This document shows, in pieces, positions 8,560-18,400 of a stretch of DNA of 64,000 bases (position 1 is the stretch's first letter; every line of letters begins with the position of its first letter). The position numbers and the translations under genes were made by a program. Origin of the DNA: Cristatella mucedo (taxonomy: Eukaryota > Bryozoa > Phylactolaemata > Cristatellidae); the NCBI GenBank assembly GCA_009760855.2, contig WPIO01000040.1:369501-433500 (forward strand), written 5' to 3'. Below the pieces are notes generated by a model. The model did not search any database, was not told the origin of the DNA, and saw only the letters and a program-made list of their open reading frames with translations.

Positions 8560-10447
8560 CTACACTTGAGATAGTGCTGCCTCAGCGGCTTTTTGTTTTG
8601 CACTCTCCTCGGTTCCCGGCTGCACCTCAATGTCTGCATTTAGGCAGGTCACTAGTCATCTAGTCCTAAAGTTCGGATCTCAATAAAAGAAGACAACAAG
8701 TCCTCTGGATCCTATTCCCACTGTCCTGCTCCTACGTTGCATTGATCTGCTGCTGCCATGCATAACTAACATAATTAATATGTCATTAGCCTCAGGTCAT
8801 GTCTCAGCACCTTTCAAAAAAGCTGTAGTCAGGCCACTTCTCAAGAAAGCTACACTTGACCAAGAGAACTTGAGCAGCTACCGCCCAGTTTCCCTTCTAC
8901 CATTCCTATCAAAGACACTGGAACGGGTCGTGGCAGACCAGCTGAACTCGTATATCGAAACCTCACACCTTGCTAGTAAGTTCCACTCTGGCTTTAGAGC
9001 TAATCACTCCACAAAGTCAGCATTGCTTCGGGTATACAACGACCTACTTAGGAATGCAGACATGGGTAGAGTGTCTCTGCTTGTTTTGCTTGATCTTTCG
9101 GCAGCTTTTGATACCATCCATCACAAAGTTCTTCTAGAGCGCCTCTCATCTCGCCTGGGCATCACTGGCACTGCTCTGCAGTGGTTCAGGTCCTATCTCA
9201 GTGGGACACTCCAGAGTATTGACGTGAATGGACAAAGATCATCTGAAGTACCTCTGAAATATGGAGTACCTCGGGGCTTAGTGCTAGGTCCGGTTCTTTT
9301 CACGGTTTATACTCTGCCTCTTGCTGATGTGATTGCCAAGCACAATCTAGGCTTTCACTTCTATGCGATGACACTCAGTTGTACCTTTGCTTTGATCCCT
9401 CCCAGCCTTCGAGCACCTCAAATTCTCTCAACTCACTAGCTGCCTGCATTAATGACATCTGCACATGGATGGCAGCAAATTTTCTAAAACTTAACGCTGA
9501 TAAAACTAACTTACTAGTTATGGGAAAACCCAGAGTGATCCAGAGATTGGAAAGGCTGACTCTCAAAATTGGCTCTGCCAGCATATATCCAGTTGCATCA
9601 GCTCGAAGTCTAGGTGTCATATTCCTAAGCGACCTCTCGTTAGACGACCATATCAGCTCCACAGTCAAATCCGCCTATTTTCAGCTTCATAACATTGCTA
9701 AAATTCGGGCTTGTTTAGATAAAGATACCACGTCCAAGTTGGTCCATGCATTCGTGACATCCCGTCTCGACTTCTGCAACTCACAGCTTACTGGCCTACC
9801 AGCATGTGCGATCAGGCGATTGCAGCTGGTGCAAAACTCCACAGCTAGGCTTGTCTGTCGTGAGCATCGCAGTTGCCATGTCACACCAATTCTCGCCGAC
9901 CTGCACTGGCTACCAGTCAAGCAACGGATTGACTTCAAGGTTTTGTCGCCCACTTTTAGGTCCCTTCATTCTATGGCTCCAGCCTATCTGTCAGATATAC
10001 TACCCCATCAGGCCAAGCATCGTACCACCCGCTTTTCGGAATCCAACAGTCCAGAAATACCTCATGCAAACCTTAAATCCTTTAGAGAGCTTACATTTAG
10101 TTCATATGCTCCCAAAGCCTGGAACTTCCTCCCGACCTGCGTCAGAGCATCCCCTGACCTGACCACATTTAAAAGGAACCTAAAACACACCTATTTAGGA
10201 CAGCATTTAGTGGGTCCTTATGATTCGTCCTTGATGTGCTTATGCTTGCTGACACTGTGCATGCTGCCACTAACCACATTTGCATGCTGACCCTGTGCCT
10301 GTCACCCCTAACCATATTATTCATTTCGTTTGTTTTCCAAGCATGATTGTACTTACCATTCAGTTGCATTTCACTTTACAGAAAATGTAAAGCGCCTAGA
10401 GAGAGATTGAGTTCTCTGAGGGCGCTTTATCAAGTGAATTATCATAT
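8560..10447 (+). mobile_element. L2/CR1-like LINE, longest copy, 5'-truncated
   Basis: This copy spans most of the reverse transcriptase ORF, a 3' untranslated region, the GC-rich hairpin (10387-10430) and the tail. The left border is somewhere in 8540-8600, where AT-rich viral sequence gives way to codons leading into SSPLDPIPTVLLLRCID. It separates two viral minus-strand genes. The 3' 670 bases are nearly identical to the copy at 332-1003, so both came from the same young source family. Confidence 0.9.
8620..10230 (+). pseudogene. LINE reverse transcriptase (L2/CR1 clade), frameshifted at the YADD box
   Basis: Reverse transcriptase motifs appear in order: PLLKKATLDQENLSSYRPVS near 8835, the first catalytic Asp in LVLLDLSAAFDTIHHK near 9090, GVPRGLVLGPVLF near 9260 (usual form GVPQG), and the active-site box near 9360. 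There the first frame reads FYAMTLSC, while the next frame reads DDTQLY a base later, so one base is missing inside YADD. From 9379 the second frame continues through NFLKLNADKTNLLVMGKP to about 10230 and covers the thumb and C-terminal region (LADLHWLPVKQRI, PKAWN). No endonuclease domain is present because of the 5' truncation. The element makes no active enzyme. Confidence 0.85.
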
Positions 10448-10869
10448 ATCATTACCATCAGTAATACTGGGTAGAACTGTGTAACACTCATCTTTAACAA
10501 TTCCAGAGATGTCAGGTTTAACACCAGATACTCCAAATATAACTGTAGATTCTGTTGGAAGTTGTGTTGCAATCCAAGTTGTAAAACTGGCAATCTCACA
10601 AGGATCATCTAGAAGAGCATCAACTTTAGACGTGACTCTTTCCTAAAGTCCTGATAGAACTTCAGTTTGACCACCACTAATAATCTTTTGCGCTTCAGCA
10701 TCTAATTCATCAACATAGAATTTCCTAACTGAAGTATCAGTCATACCAGCGATATCAGAGTTGAGCATTTGCTCATCATAAGCTGTCATTCTTGACCTAA
10801 CAAGATAATCATCGTAAGATTTAAGTGCTAATGCAGAAGTTGCTAAAATTGGGTCAGTAACGGTTTCCA
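10448..10869 (-). pseudogene. unknown viral protein, 3' end next to the LINE
   Basis: ATG 10869 (METVTDPILATSALALKSYD) follows TTATACAGGAAA, a variant of the promoter motif. The frame continues past an in-frame TAG near 10645 with coherent sequence (SKVDALLDDPCEIASF, TVIFGVSGVKPDISGIVKD) down to the LINE border near 10447, where a TGA occurs. Whether the gene ended there or lost its C-terminus is unclear. It is acidic, without membrane segments, and the family is not recognised. Confidence 0.5.
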
Positions 10870-10925
10870 TTTTCCTGTATAATAATAAAAAATAAAATAC
10901 ATGTATATAAAAGAAAGATGAACAA

Positions 10926-11304
10926 TTACGAAATACTAGTAAAAACATGAGATATCTCACTTTCACATTCATCTATTTCATCATAAAGATCACAAATTTT
11001 AATTAGACCTTTAATAGTTGAATCAGGTAGTCTAGCAATATAAGAATAGCTGGTTTGGTCCAGCGGTTAAGGTGCTCGCCCCGACCAAGGTCTGACTGAG
11101 GTCGTGGGCTCGAGCCCCGAGGCATATGTGAAGCGCCTGAATAGAGATTAAGTTCTCTTGGGGCGCTATATAAATGAATTATTTATTATTATTTTTATTA
11201 TAAGTTTTTCTTTTATCATTTTCAGTAATTCTAAAAATATTAATTTAGACACTATATGCATATATTTTAACACGTTAATAACAGAGTATTCTTGCCATAT
11301 TCAT
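10926..11304 (-). pseudogene. small viral protein gene carrying a SINE insertion
   Basis: ATG 11304 follows TATATAGTAA. The frame carries two in-frame TAAs (near 11278 and 11245), reads FRITENDKRKTY up to the SINE at about 11206, and resumes on the other side with ARLPDSTIKGLIKICDLYDE, ending at TAA 10926-10928. The two sides are in frame if the SINE and one copy of its short target duplication (about TATAAG) are left out of account, so the SINE hit an otherwise continuous gene. The product is about 70 residues, charged, of unknown family. Confidence 0.55.
11048..11206 (+). mobile_element. tRNA-derived SINE with a LINE-like 3' tail (family 1)
   Basis: The 5' half looks like a tRNA: an A-box-like TGGTTTGGTCCAGCGG at about 11051 and a B box, GGGCTCGAGCCCC, at about 11106. 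The 3' half copies the end of the L2-like LINE of this window (AAGCGCC, AGAGATTAAGTTCTC, GGGCGCT and an ATT-rich tail). TATAAG-like flanks support a target-site duplication. A shared tail is the usual way a SINE borrows a partner LINE's machinery. Confidence 0.85.
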
Positions 11305-11330
11305 TTACTATATAATGATTATAAAAGTTG

Positions 11331-11606
11331 TTAATTAATTACTACTTCTGGTTTTGTTTTTGGTGTTTTAGATTTTTTATGTTCTTCCTCGATCATCTCA
11401 TTTATCTTACTACGACTTTCCATTAATTTGTCACATGTATCACATATATCTATACGAATACTAATATAAGAACTGTCAATATCTGAAATTAGTTTGTCTA
11501 GTGAATGCTTAACTATACGTTGATCTTGACCTTTAAGTTTTTGAAGACAGATTTTTACTGCCATTTCTCTAGATTATTCACATCTTAAAATTTTTGAGAC
11601 ATCCAT
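11331..11606 (-). pseudogene. small viral protein, 91 codons, one early stop; ORF 11331-11564 open
   Basis: The expected start is ATG 11606, behind TATATAGAAA, giving MDVSKILRCE and then TAA at codon 11. The same frame then has an ATG at 11564 (MAVKICLQKLKGQD) and stays open to TAA 11331-11333. The protein is Lys-rich with a pair of Cys (CDTCDKL) and a charged tail (EEEHKKSKTPKTKPE). Either the first ATG is no longer used or the gene lost its first ten codons. The family is not recognised. Confidence 0.5.
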
Positions 11607-11643
11607 TTTCTATATATAAAAATAAAATTTTATTTTATTGAAA

Positions 11644-11917
11644 TTAAATGTCTTCGCCTTCCTCCAATGATTCAAGATACTCTTAATATAACTTTACTTC
11701 CTCATCGGTGAAATCTTCATATTGTTTACCAAATAAAAGTTCTTCTAGATCTTCACCCTCTTCTGATTCAGATTCAGATTCAATGTAAGATAAAGATTCA
11801 GACTCGTAAGACTCAGATTCAGATTCTGTTTCCATTTGATAATCAGGTATCAATTGAATCCTCTGAATACTCTGACTCACTATCAGAACTGGTAATATCG
11901 ATTTCTTTGAAATCCAT
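11644..11917 (-). pseudogene. acidic Ser/Glu-rich viral protein
   Basis: ATG 11917 follows TTATAGG. The product (MDFKEIDITSSDSESEYSED) is dominated by Ser-Glu repeats. A frameshift near 11855 and an in-frame TAA near 11682 interrupt it; the end EYLESLEEGEDI stops at 11644. Low-complexity acidic proteins of this kind occur in many DNA viruses, where they can bind basic partners, but no family can be claimed. Confidence 0.5.
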
Positions 11918-11941
11918 CCTATAATTGTAAAAATAATTTTG

Positions 11942-12094
11942 TTAATATATATTTAATTTTTCTATTGACTCGTATAGTTCCAATTCTTCTTGTATATCTA
12001 CTAGTTTTTTATCATCTTTCTTTTTTGATTAATCTGAAAAACTAACTCTCTTTACTGGTAATGGTTTAGTATTTTCAATCTTACCTTTTGGCAT
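11942..12094 (-). pseudogene. short basic viral ORF downstream of the polymerase
   Basis: ATG 12094 follows GTATAG and overlaps the 3' end of the polymerase frame by 14 bases. It reads MPKGKIENTKPLPVKRVSFSD, meets an in-frame TAA near 12030, then continues with a charged helix (KKKDDKKLVDIQEELELYES) to TAA 11942-11944. It would be 50 residues with a basic first half and an acidic second half. Unknown function. Confidence 0.4.
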
Positions 12095-13675
12095 CTATAC
12101 TAATATTACAAGTTTTACAGTGATCTGAATTAGTACCATTGTTTAATGCTTCTTCAATCTTGTAATGACCGTATGCATAACTACAACAACCACAGTCTAA
12201 CCAATAAAGTTTTGATTCGAATGCTGATAGTGCAACTTTTTTTAACTCATTAGTAAAGAATTCATGTTTATCTTGAACTATTTTATGAAACTTTCTAACT
12301 TGCTTTTCACTAAATCCATCAATTGTTTTACCACCGAAAACTTTTACGCTATCAGTTAAAAAACTAACAAAAGTATAATGTCCCATTGTTTTAGTTGAAA
12401 CTGCTTTTGTTACTTCTTTTGCAGCTGCTTTTCTTTCAGCATCAACAATACTTACTGAGTACAGGTTTGGTCTTTAAGCACACACTTCTCAAATTACTTT
12501 TCCTTCTGTTTCATCTTTAAACTTACCAATTGTATCGACATCAAAGAAGTCAGGCATTGCCTTCATATCATCGTAAAAATTAGGTGTTTCAATTTCCATA
12601 ATTAATGAGTCAGTATCAATGTAGTTTAAACTAACTTTATTTCCATATTTTCTTCTTAAAACATCATAATAAAATTTTGAATATGTAATTCTGATAAATC
12701 TAGAATGGCACTACCAACAAATATTGGTTTATTTAGTCAGGTTCTTGATTGATTCATTTGGAATATTGTCAATGATTCTCCAAAGTCCCTTCGGAAGAAA
12801 ATCACACATCAATTTTGGAACATTACTTGCTCCTGTTTTAAATTTATTCTGAAAACTAGAATATTCACTCCAATCAACAACTCTATTACACGCACATAAT
12901 GGATATTTATTATGTAAATCATGATAATACTTTTTAGTTTTTGGATCATATTCAATATCAACAACAAAGAAGAAACCAGTGTCTGATTCATCTGCTAATT
13001 TAATAATTCACCTACCTTCCATTTATTTCTTTCTACTGGATTTAATGCTCTTAAAACACACCACAATGCACAAAACTTACCTTTTTCATTTTTTAAACTA
13101 ATTATACACTTTTTATTAATGAGATATTCAGGGTTTTCAATATAAGATCCTCCACTCAATGGATTGTATTTAGTAATAACAACTGAAAATGAATGAAAAC
13201 CAATAAATAAACAACCTGAACCAACACTATTTTCTATTAAAAACTCAGAACTTTTCTCTAATGAAAGCATTATTTTCTCATAAATTATATTTAATGGTTA
13301 ACTGTCCATTTTTAATGTTGATTTAGATTGTGCACCTCTTTTTTCTATTGCTCCATCATCAAACATTTTCATATCAAATGAAATTTAAAAACTAACTCTT
13401 ATGAAAAGCCAAGAACTTCTAACTCTTTCAAGTAATTTCTTTGTTGGATATTTTATCATCTCTCTGAGTGTTTCAAAATCTGAAAATATTCTTTTTGTTT
13501 TATAAGCGAAAGATAAAGTATTACCACCTCCAGTAACAACAGGTTCTGTGAAACCAACTTCATTAATTCTTCTTTGTTTTCCAACATATTTTCTACTTGA
13601 CGAATCAAAATCAATATTCATTAACCTTCTAGTTTGAAAAGGAAAAGAGTTTCGTTGTCTCGATTTTGAAGTCAT
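12081..13675 (-). pseudogene. protein-primed type-B DNA polymerase (PolB) with internal deletions
   Basis: ATG 13675 follows TATATAGC. Readable parts in order: an N-terminal segment (13675-13390); a block with NPLSGGSYIENPEYL and WCVLRALNPVERN (13270-12995), typical of the N-terminal region of Polinton/adintovirus PolB; a block with DESDTGFFFVVDIEYD and YHDLHNKYPL (13000-12880), which normally follows catalytic motif A; NKPIFVGSAILDLSEL (about 12745-12700); catalytic motif C, YIDTDSLIMEIET (about 12625-12585); and the C-terminal stretch LYSVSIVDAERKA to SYAYGHYKIE, ending at TAA 12081. The exonuclease region, motif A and motif B are missing between these blocks, so the gene has at least two internal deletions besides frameshifts and stops (TGA and TAA near 12500-12470). 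It cannot encode an enzyme. Such polymerases replicate linear viral DNA from a terminal protein. Confidence 0.85.
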
Positions 13676-13990
13676 GCTATATAAGGTAATACTATTTCTG
13701 CTAAAATAAATTAATTATTATAAGCCTATCAGATTAAAAAAGAAAGTAACACGAATGATCGAATTTCGTGATGATGGATTTTTTCATTTTACGATATCGG
13801 GGAATTTTTGGACTGCCGAAGGTAAAACCGAGGATGGATAGAAATTTCATGATGTCGGAAAAGGTAAAAATCCATCATCACGGAGACAGTAGATGCCTCG
13901 GTCTCAGCCTCAATTTTGTCTGAAATGGCAGACCTAACTTGGACTCGCGGCAATATGGATTCCATAGTTACTCCTCAACTGCAAATTGCG
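13676..13990. other. right flank of the viral block with a 17-bp inverted repeat
   Basis: Composition changes here from AT-rich viral to mixed host-like. CGTGATGATGGATTTTT at 13767-13783 returns inverted at 13866-13882, giving a hairpin with an 82-bp loop. Weaker echoes (TTACGATATCGG, TTCATGATGTCGG) lie inside. It could be part of the element's end or a small foldback transposon. No gene is seen. Confidence 0.5.
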
Positions 13991-14000
13991 CCTCATCTCA

Positions 14001-14002
14001 AT

Positions 14003-14035
<33 letters not shown>

Positions 14036-14178
14036 TATATATACATATACGTATAACATAAAATATATTATATATATATATACGTATAATATAATATATA
14101 TTATATTATATATATAATGTATTTATATTATATATATATATATATTATATAATATATATTATATGTATGTATATATAA
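14001..14178. repeat. AT-rich dinucleotide microsatellite
   Basis: Mainly TA repeats with interruptions (TATACGTATA, TATGTATG). It separates the viral flank from the next SINE. Confidence 0.9.
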
Positions 14179-14189
14179 CCAAATGTAAT

Positions 14190-14330
14190 TTATTCTCACA
14201 GAGCCCTAAGGGAGATCTGAATCTTTATCCAGGCGCTTTATACATGCCGCCGCAGGGCTAGCAGCCACAACCTCGGTCGTCAAATTCGAGAGCGCCTTGA
14301 CCCCTGGGCCAAAGTAATTTACATTTTTAT
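14190..14330 (-). mobile_element. family 1 SINE, minus strand
   Basis: Read on the minus strand it shows the tRNA-like part with A-box/GGGGTC and B-box (ACGACCGAGGTTGTGG) followed by the LINE-like tail (AAGCGCC, AGATTCAGATCTCC, AGGGCTC). Its gene-proximal half is more diverged than the copy at 11048. Confidence 0.6.
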
Positions 14331-14399
14331 TAAAGCGTACGACTCGGTAAGACCTAGACCCGCCGGCTCTTGCACGATCGGCGCAGCGAATAGAATCCT

Positions 14400-15070
14400 C
14401 GCCCGCGACAGCGTTTCCCGGTCGCACGTGCATTCTGTATACGGTAGGGTGCTCCGGTTGAACGAGAAAGGTCAACTGAGTTCATGCCATGCCCCCCCCC
14501 CGTTGCAGTATTACCGAATGCTTGCGACTTCCTGGCTCAAAGCCGTCCCGCCTCTCTGTCGGTGGCGCCTGCGAACGCAGATCACGCAGGACGATCCATC
14601 ATTTATACCCGCTTGTAGGACGACGGGAACAGCTAGCTAGCTAGCTAGCTTGAGGCGGCGCGCGTGCCGCGTACACGACGGGAAGGCACGCGCACCTGCC
14701 TTGCGCCACCACGATAGCCTATTGGCTTAGGCTTGGAGGCGCGTGGACGCAAGGTTTTGGATCACGAACGTCCGGCCTTTGCTCGGGTAAATTCTACGAG
14801 CCCGTATCTCGCTCGCTCCCCGCCGCCGACTGTCGCCGCAGCCTCTGCCCAGACGCGTTTAAAGGAAGCTGAAAAAACTCACACGAGTCGTGCAGCTTTG
14901 CTGCTTCACTCATGTGAACTGCTTTGAGTTCGCTGACGCCCGGTGCACGCTGTAACAAAAAAATTGACACACTTCCTTTCTAGATATACAAAATGTGCCA
15001 GAAATAGAATCATTTCTCTCTCGGGCGCTGTACTGATATCTTTATAATCTTATTATTTTTATTGTTATTA
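14400..15070. other. GC-rich, CpG-rich stretch without recognised gene
   Basis: This stretch is clearly richer in CG than its neighbours and has several short open frames with no recognisable product. A tetranucleotide run (AGCT, 14629-14651) lies inside. It could be a promoter or CpG-rich 5' region of the frame at 15082, but I see no decisive core promoter. Confidence 0.3.
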
Positions 15071-15081
15071 TTATTATATAA

Positions 15082-15498
15082 TTGGTGGTAAAAATGGAGC
15101 CCATGCTGCAGTCACAAACATTGACAGGTAAGCGAAAGTTGTCGACGCTCGCTTCGACGGATTCCCGTCGTGGCGACGGCAGTACCACGGCCGCCATTGC
15201 GGACGTGACGTGGTTCGACGACTATGGGGATATCTTCAGAAGGCCGGAGACGGGAAACCTATTAGGCGTGAGGGCGTCGAATCTCGCCGCAGCTGAGGGC
15301 GGCAGACGTACTGTCAACGGACTGCCAAAACTCCGGTACCACAAGGTCTTTCGTAACCTCGGCATCGGCGGCGACGCAGCTGCGGGCAGCGCGAAGGCGG
15401 CGGGGAAGGAATTCTCCGCTCAAGGTGACCGTGCAGTCGTGCTGCGAGCCACCTCCCCCTCTCTCGTAGGGAAAGGTCCAACACCCGTGGCTTCGTAA
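15082..15498 (+). CDS. unassigned open frame, 138 codons, or short 5' exon
   Basis: The frame runs from ATG 15082 (or 15091) to TAA 15496-15498 in GC-rich DNA. The product is Ala/Gly/Arg-rich with no known motif (FDDYGDIFRRPETGNL is the most ordered part). A good splice donor, ACAG|GTAAGC, occurs at about 15127, so the true coding part may be only a short first exon (MEPMLQSQTLT) with the rest intronic. No RNA evidence is available. It may also be chance open frame in GC-rich sequence. Confidence 0.25.
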   Translation: MVVKMEPMLQSQTLTGKRKLSTLASTDSRRGDGSTTAAIADVTWFDDYGDIFRRPETGNLLGVRASNLAAAEGGRRTVNGLPKLRYHKVFRNLGIGGDAAAGSAKAAGKEFSAQGDRAVVLRATSPSLVGKGPTPVAS

Positions 15499-15499
15499 C

Positions 15500-18400
15500 G
15501 TTATTATAGGGTCGTAATATTGCTATATTTATATATTTGACTCCTCTGGTCTTTGTTTGGGAAAGATGCTCTCAAGCTGAGGAATAGCGTACTCAGTAAG
15601 CACTGGGAATAATGCTGAGAATGGATGAGAATCGCAAACAGATCGAGGTAATACAGGTAATAACCTGCGCTACCAAGGCCGCCGACAAGGCAAGTGCCCG
15701 GATGATTAAAGCGGTAGCCGGAACCATTGTAACGTAGAGACCCAACTAAAGGACTCGTCGAATTCACTCCGAGGCACTTCAAAGAGCTACCAAAAGACAT
15801 TATCTACGATGGCTGAAGTTCCAGAAGGAGTCGTACAGAAGGGGAGCAGGATGGCTTGTGTCCCCCGGATTACGGGGCACCGAAATGGACGCCTAATCTT
15901 TGAAAACGTTTTTTATGTCGCATCTAGCGAAGATATTTCCAGGCAGCAGGTTACTCTGAGATGTAAAAAATCACGTCGAAGCTGCAGCACCTCTCTATCA
16001 GTAATATATTTCAAAATTAGTTAATAAAAAAGGGGACACCACCTGTGTAGTCCATGCCCAGGCTCACAATATCTAGGAACGACGCTGGTCCGAGGTCAAA
16101 GTACAACATTGTCCACTAAGTAGGCTTAGGAGAACAGTCCGAGGTCAAAGTGCAACATTGTCCACTAAGTAGGCTTAGGAGAACAGACAGCTAGAAAAAA
16201 ATATATTTTAGTGGGTGCACAATTTTAACTTAGTGTCCTATAGTGATGACAGCAGTGTGCAGGACACCTACACAAGTCTCCTCGCGTGCCTATGGCAATG
16301 CCAATACTACGTGTTGTACACACTAACGAAGATTACATAGCCTTTAAGTAGTGTTGCATGAATTTGTCAACACCTATCTTATATCTTGCCTAGCGACGAA
16401 CGCTTAGAGACTAAGTGGCCGTGTAATAATTTTTTATTTTTTTTTCAGTTCTTGACGCCGACTGCTTTAACATGCTACCGAGTAGGGAGACCTTTATTTC
16501 ATTGAAGAGGGGGATAATTTACACGAATGTATGAAGGGTAAAACCTGCCTATTTTGTTTTCCCGAACGCAATAGGCAGTCGCCAGCACTGCCCAAGAAAT
16601 AGTCCTACTCAAGTACGCATTCCTACGCATAACGGAAATCCGAGTGAGCAGCGCGTCAGCGGCTGGTGCAATGTCTGGCTCGACGCTAAATTCCAAGTCA
16701 AATCATGTACAGGATTGACGCTCTACTCTGCATAGCGCTTGGCGAATACAGTGAAGCTTGCACTTTGTAATGTCAACTTTTTTTTAGAGGGTTCGACGCT
16801 CATTGTCTAAATCTCTGCCGAAACAGTAGGCAGTGCCCGAAGCTTTCCTGAAAATCGTCGATGCATAGTAGCAGCTGAACTTTGGAGTTCGCTTTAATGC
16901 AGCAAGTAGATATTCGCATGGTGAACGTATCAGTAGACTCTAGACGGGATACAATAGCAATGATTCTCATACCCTGCACCGAATTCCATGTGACCGATAG
17001 GTACAACGAATAGGACATCGGCTTAGACTCAACGAAACGATAATCTAAACAAGATTTTCGGATATAGAGTGTGTGCGTTTCCGACGTTTTCACATCAGGG
17101 AAATTCCAAAGCATGCTAACCGTACAAGTGGACCAGTCCGAAGTCGTTTGAGCGTCCTGTATTCGTCTCAATTAGGTCTCGCAGAATTATAATTCTCCCC
17201 AAACCGATGGTGCAAACAATAGCAAAGCCGTCTGCGAAATCAGCGTCCAAATCCACCCAAATCTTTAACCGGATTGAAGAAATCTGAAAATTACTGAGGG
17301 CATTAGAAGCGAAGGGTCTCATTAATTACGCAACGCTTCCGAATTTGCCTCAATTGCAGCGGTTGCACATAAATGAGCACCGAGTTCATTGCAACGTTGG
17401 TAAGATGCCATATCGTACTGAAATGAATGCAGTATATTGCCGTGTACGACAATTGCTCACCATAAAGCTCGTACTGCTGCTCATGAAGAAGAATTCATAC
17501 TACGGCAAAGGAGAATTTCTTGTCATTGGGTGCAAGATTTACACTTCGCCTACAATTTGAGTTAATTAATAAAGCACTGAAGAATGACGTCTCGCGGCGC
17601 TGACGAGTTCGATGTCGACATCTGCAGCCGGACACAGAAAGCCAATCGTATGGTAAGTAACTGAAACAGGTCAAGCTGCATAATTGTACAGACGAACGAA
17701 TGAGAAAGGTCATTGTGGTGGGCACCGTGAAAACGGGACTGGCTGTCAAGAGCTTGGCCCCTCGAGTAAGCTTGCATTGCTGAATCGATAGGGATTAAGT
17801 TACGGGATGTCGGATGCAAAAGCATGCACTTTGGTTGTCACTTGCAATCTGTATGTATCGAGTTAATGACGAGTAATCTTCGCAGGTATGTATCACGAAG
17901 AACTTATATTATTAGATCGCCACTCGGAAATACATTTGTCTTGTTAAATTTACGCCATGAGATATATTTGCTGCAAAGCTAATTGCAATTTCTCGGCACC
18001 GAGATAGCGATCGTTCTTTCTCTGGGACCCCAATAGGTGAAACTGTTTGCAACTGAAGTACACCAGCATATACTGCTTTTCCAGTCCAACACAAACCAGA
18101 CGCTGATGAGTTGCTATAGGCCGAGATAAAGATTGTCATGTTTTTATCTAACGTCGTATTCTGGAGATCGCAGTGGTGAGCCGCTAGACACCGTGGCGAA
18201 TGAAACGCAGGATTCATACAAGGTGCACACGTATTCATACGAGGAGCTCACCGTAGAGGTAGGTAAATGACGCTCTTTTGCCGACAGAAGCTTAACAATT
18301 TGCCCCCCCCCCTCGCCCTATGAGCGGATAGCTACGCAGCTGAGAAGAAGGTGAGAACCGGTCCTAAATTTGAAAGTCGCCTGACGAGAAGCCATACATC

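Noticed and set aside
11048-11125. Genuine tRNA gene
   Set aside because: A and B boxes are present, but the cloverleaf is not complete and the sequence runs straight into a LINE-like tail repeated elsewhere in the window: it is a SINE head.
1-13700. Alternative genetic code with TAA/TAG as sense in the viral block
   Set aside because: Several genes end naturally at TAA or TAG at sites where a partner gene's stop overlaps, and frameshifts and deletions show ordinary decay.
16499-16696. Minus-strand frame with PDIAPAADALLTRIS, resembling the anoctamin C-terminal 'IPDxP' region
   Set aside because: Only a few residues fit, the preceding helix is missing, and no acceptor or phase supports it.
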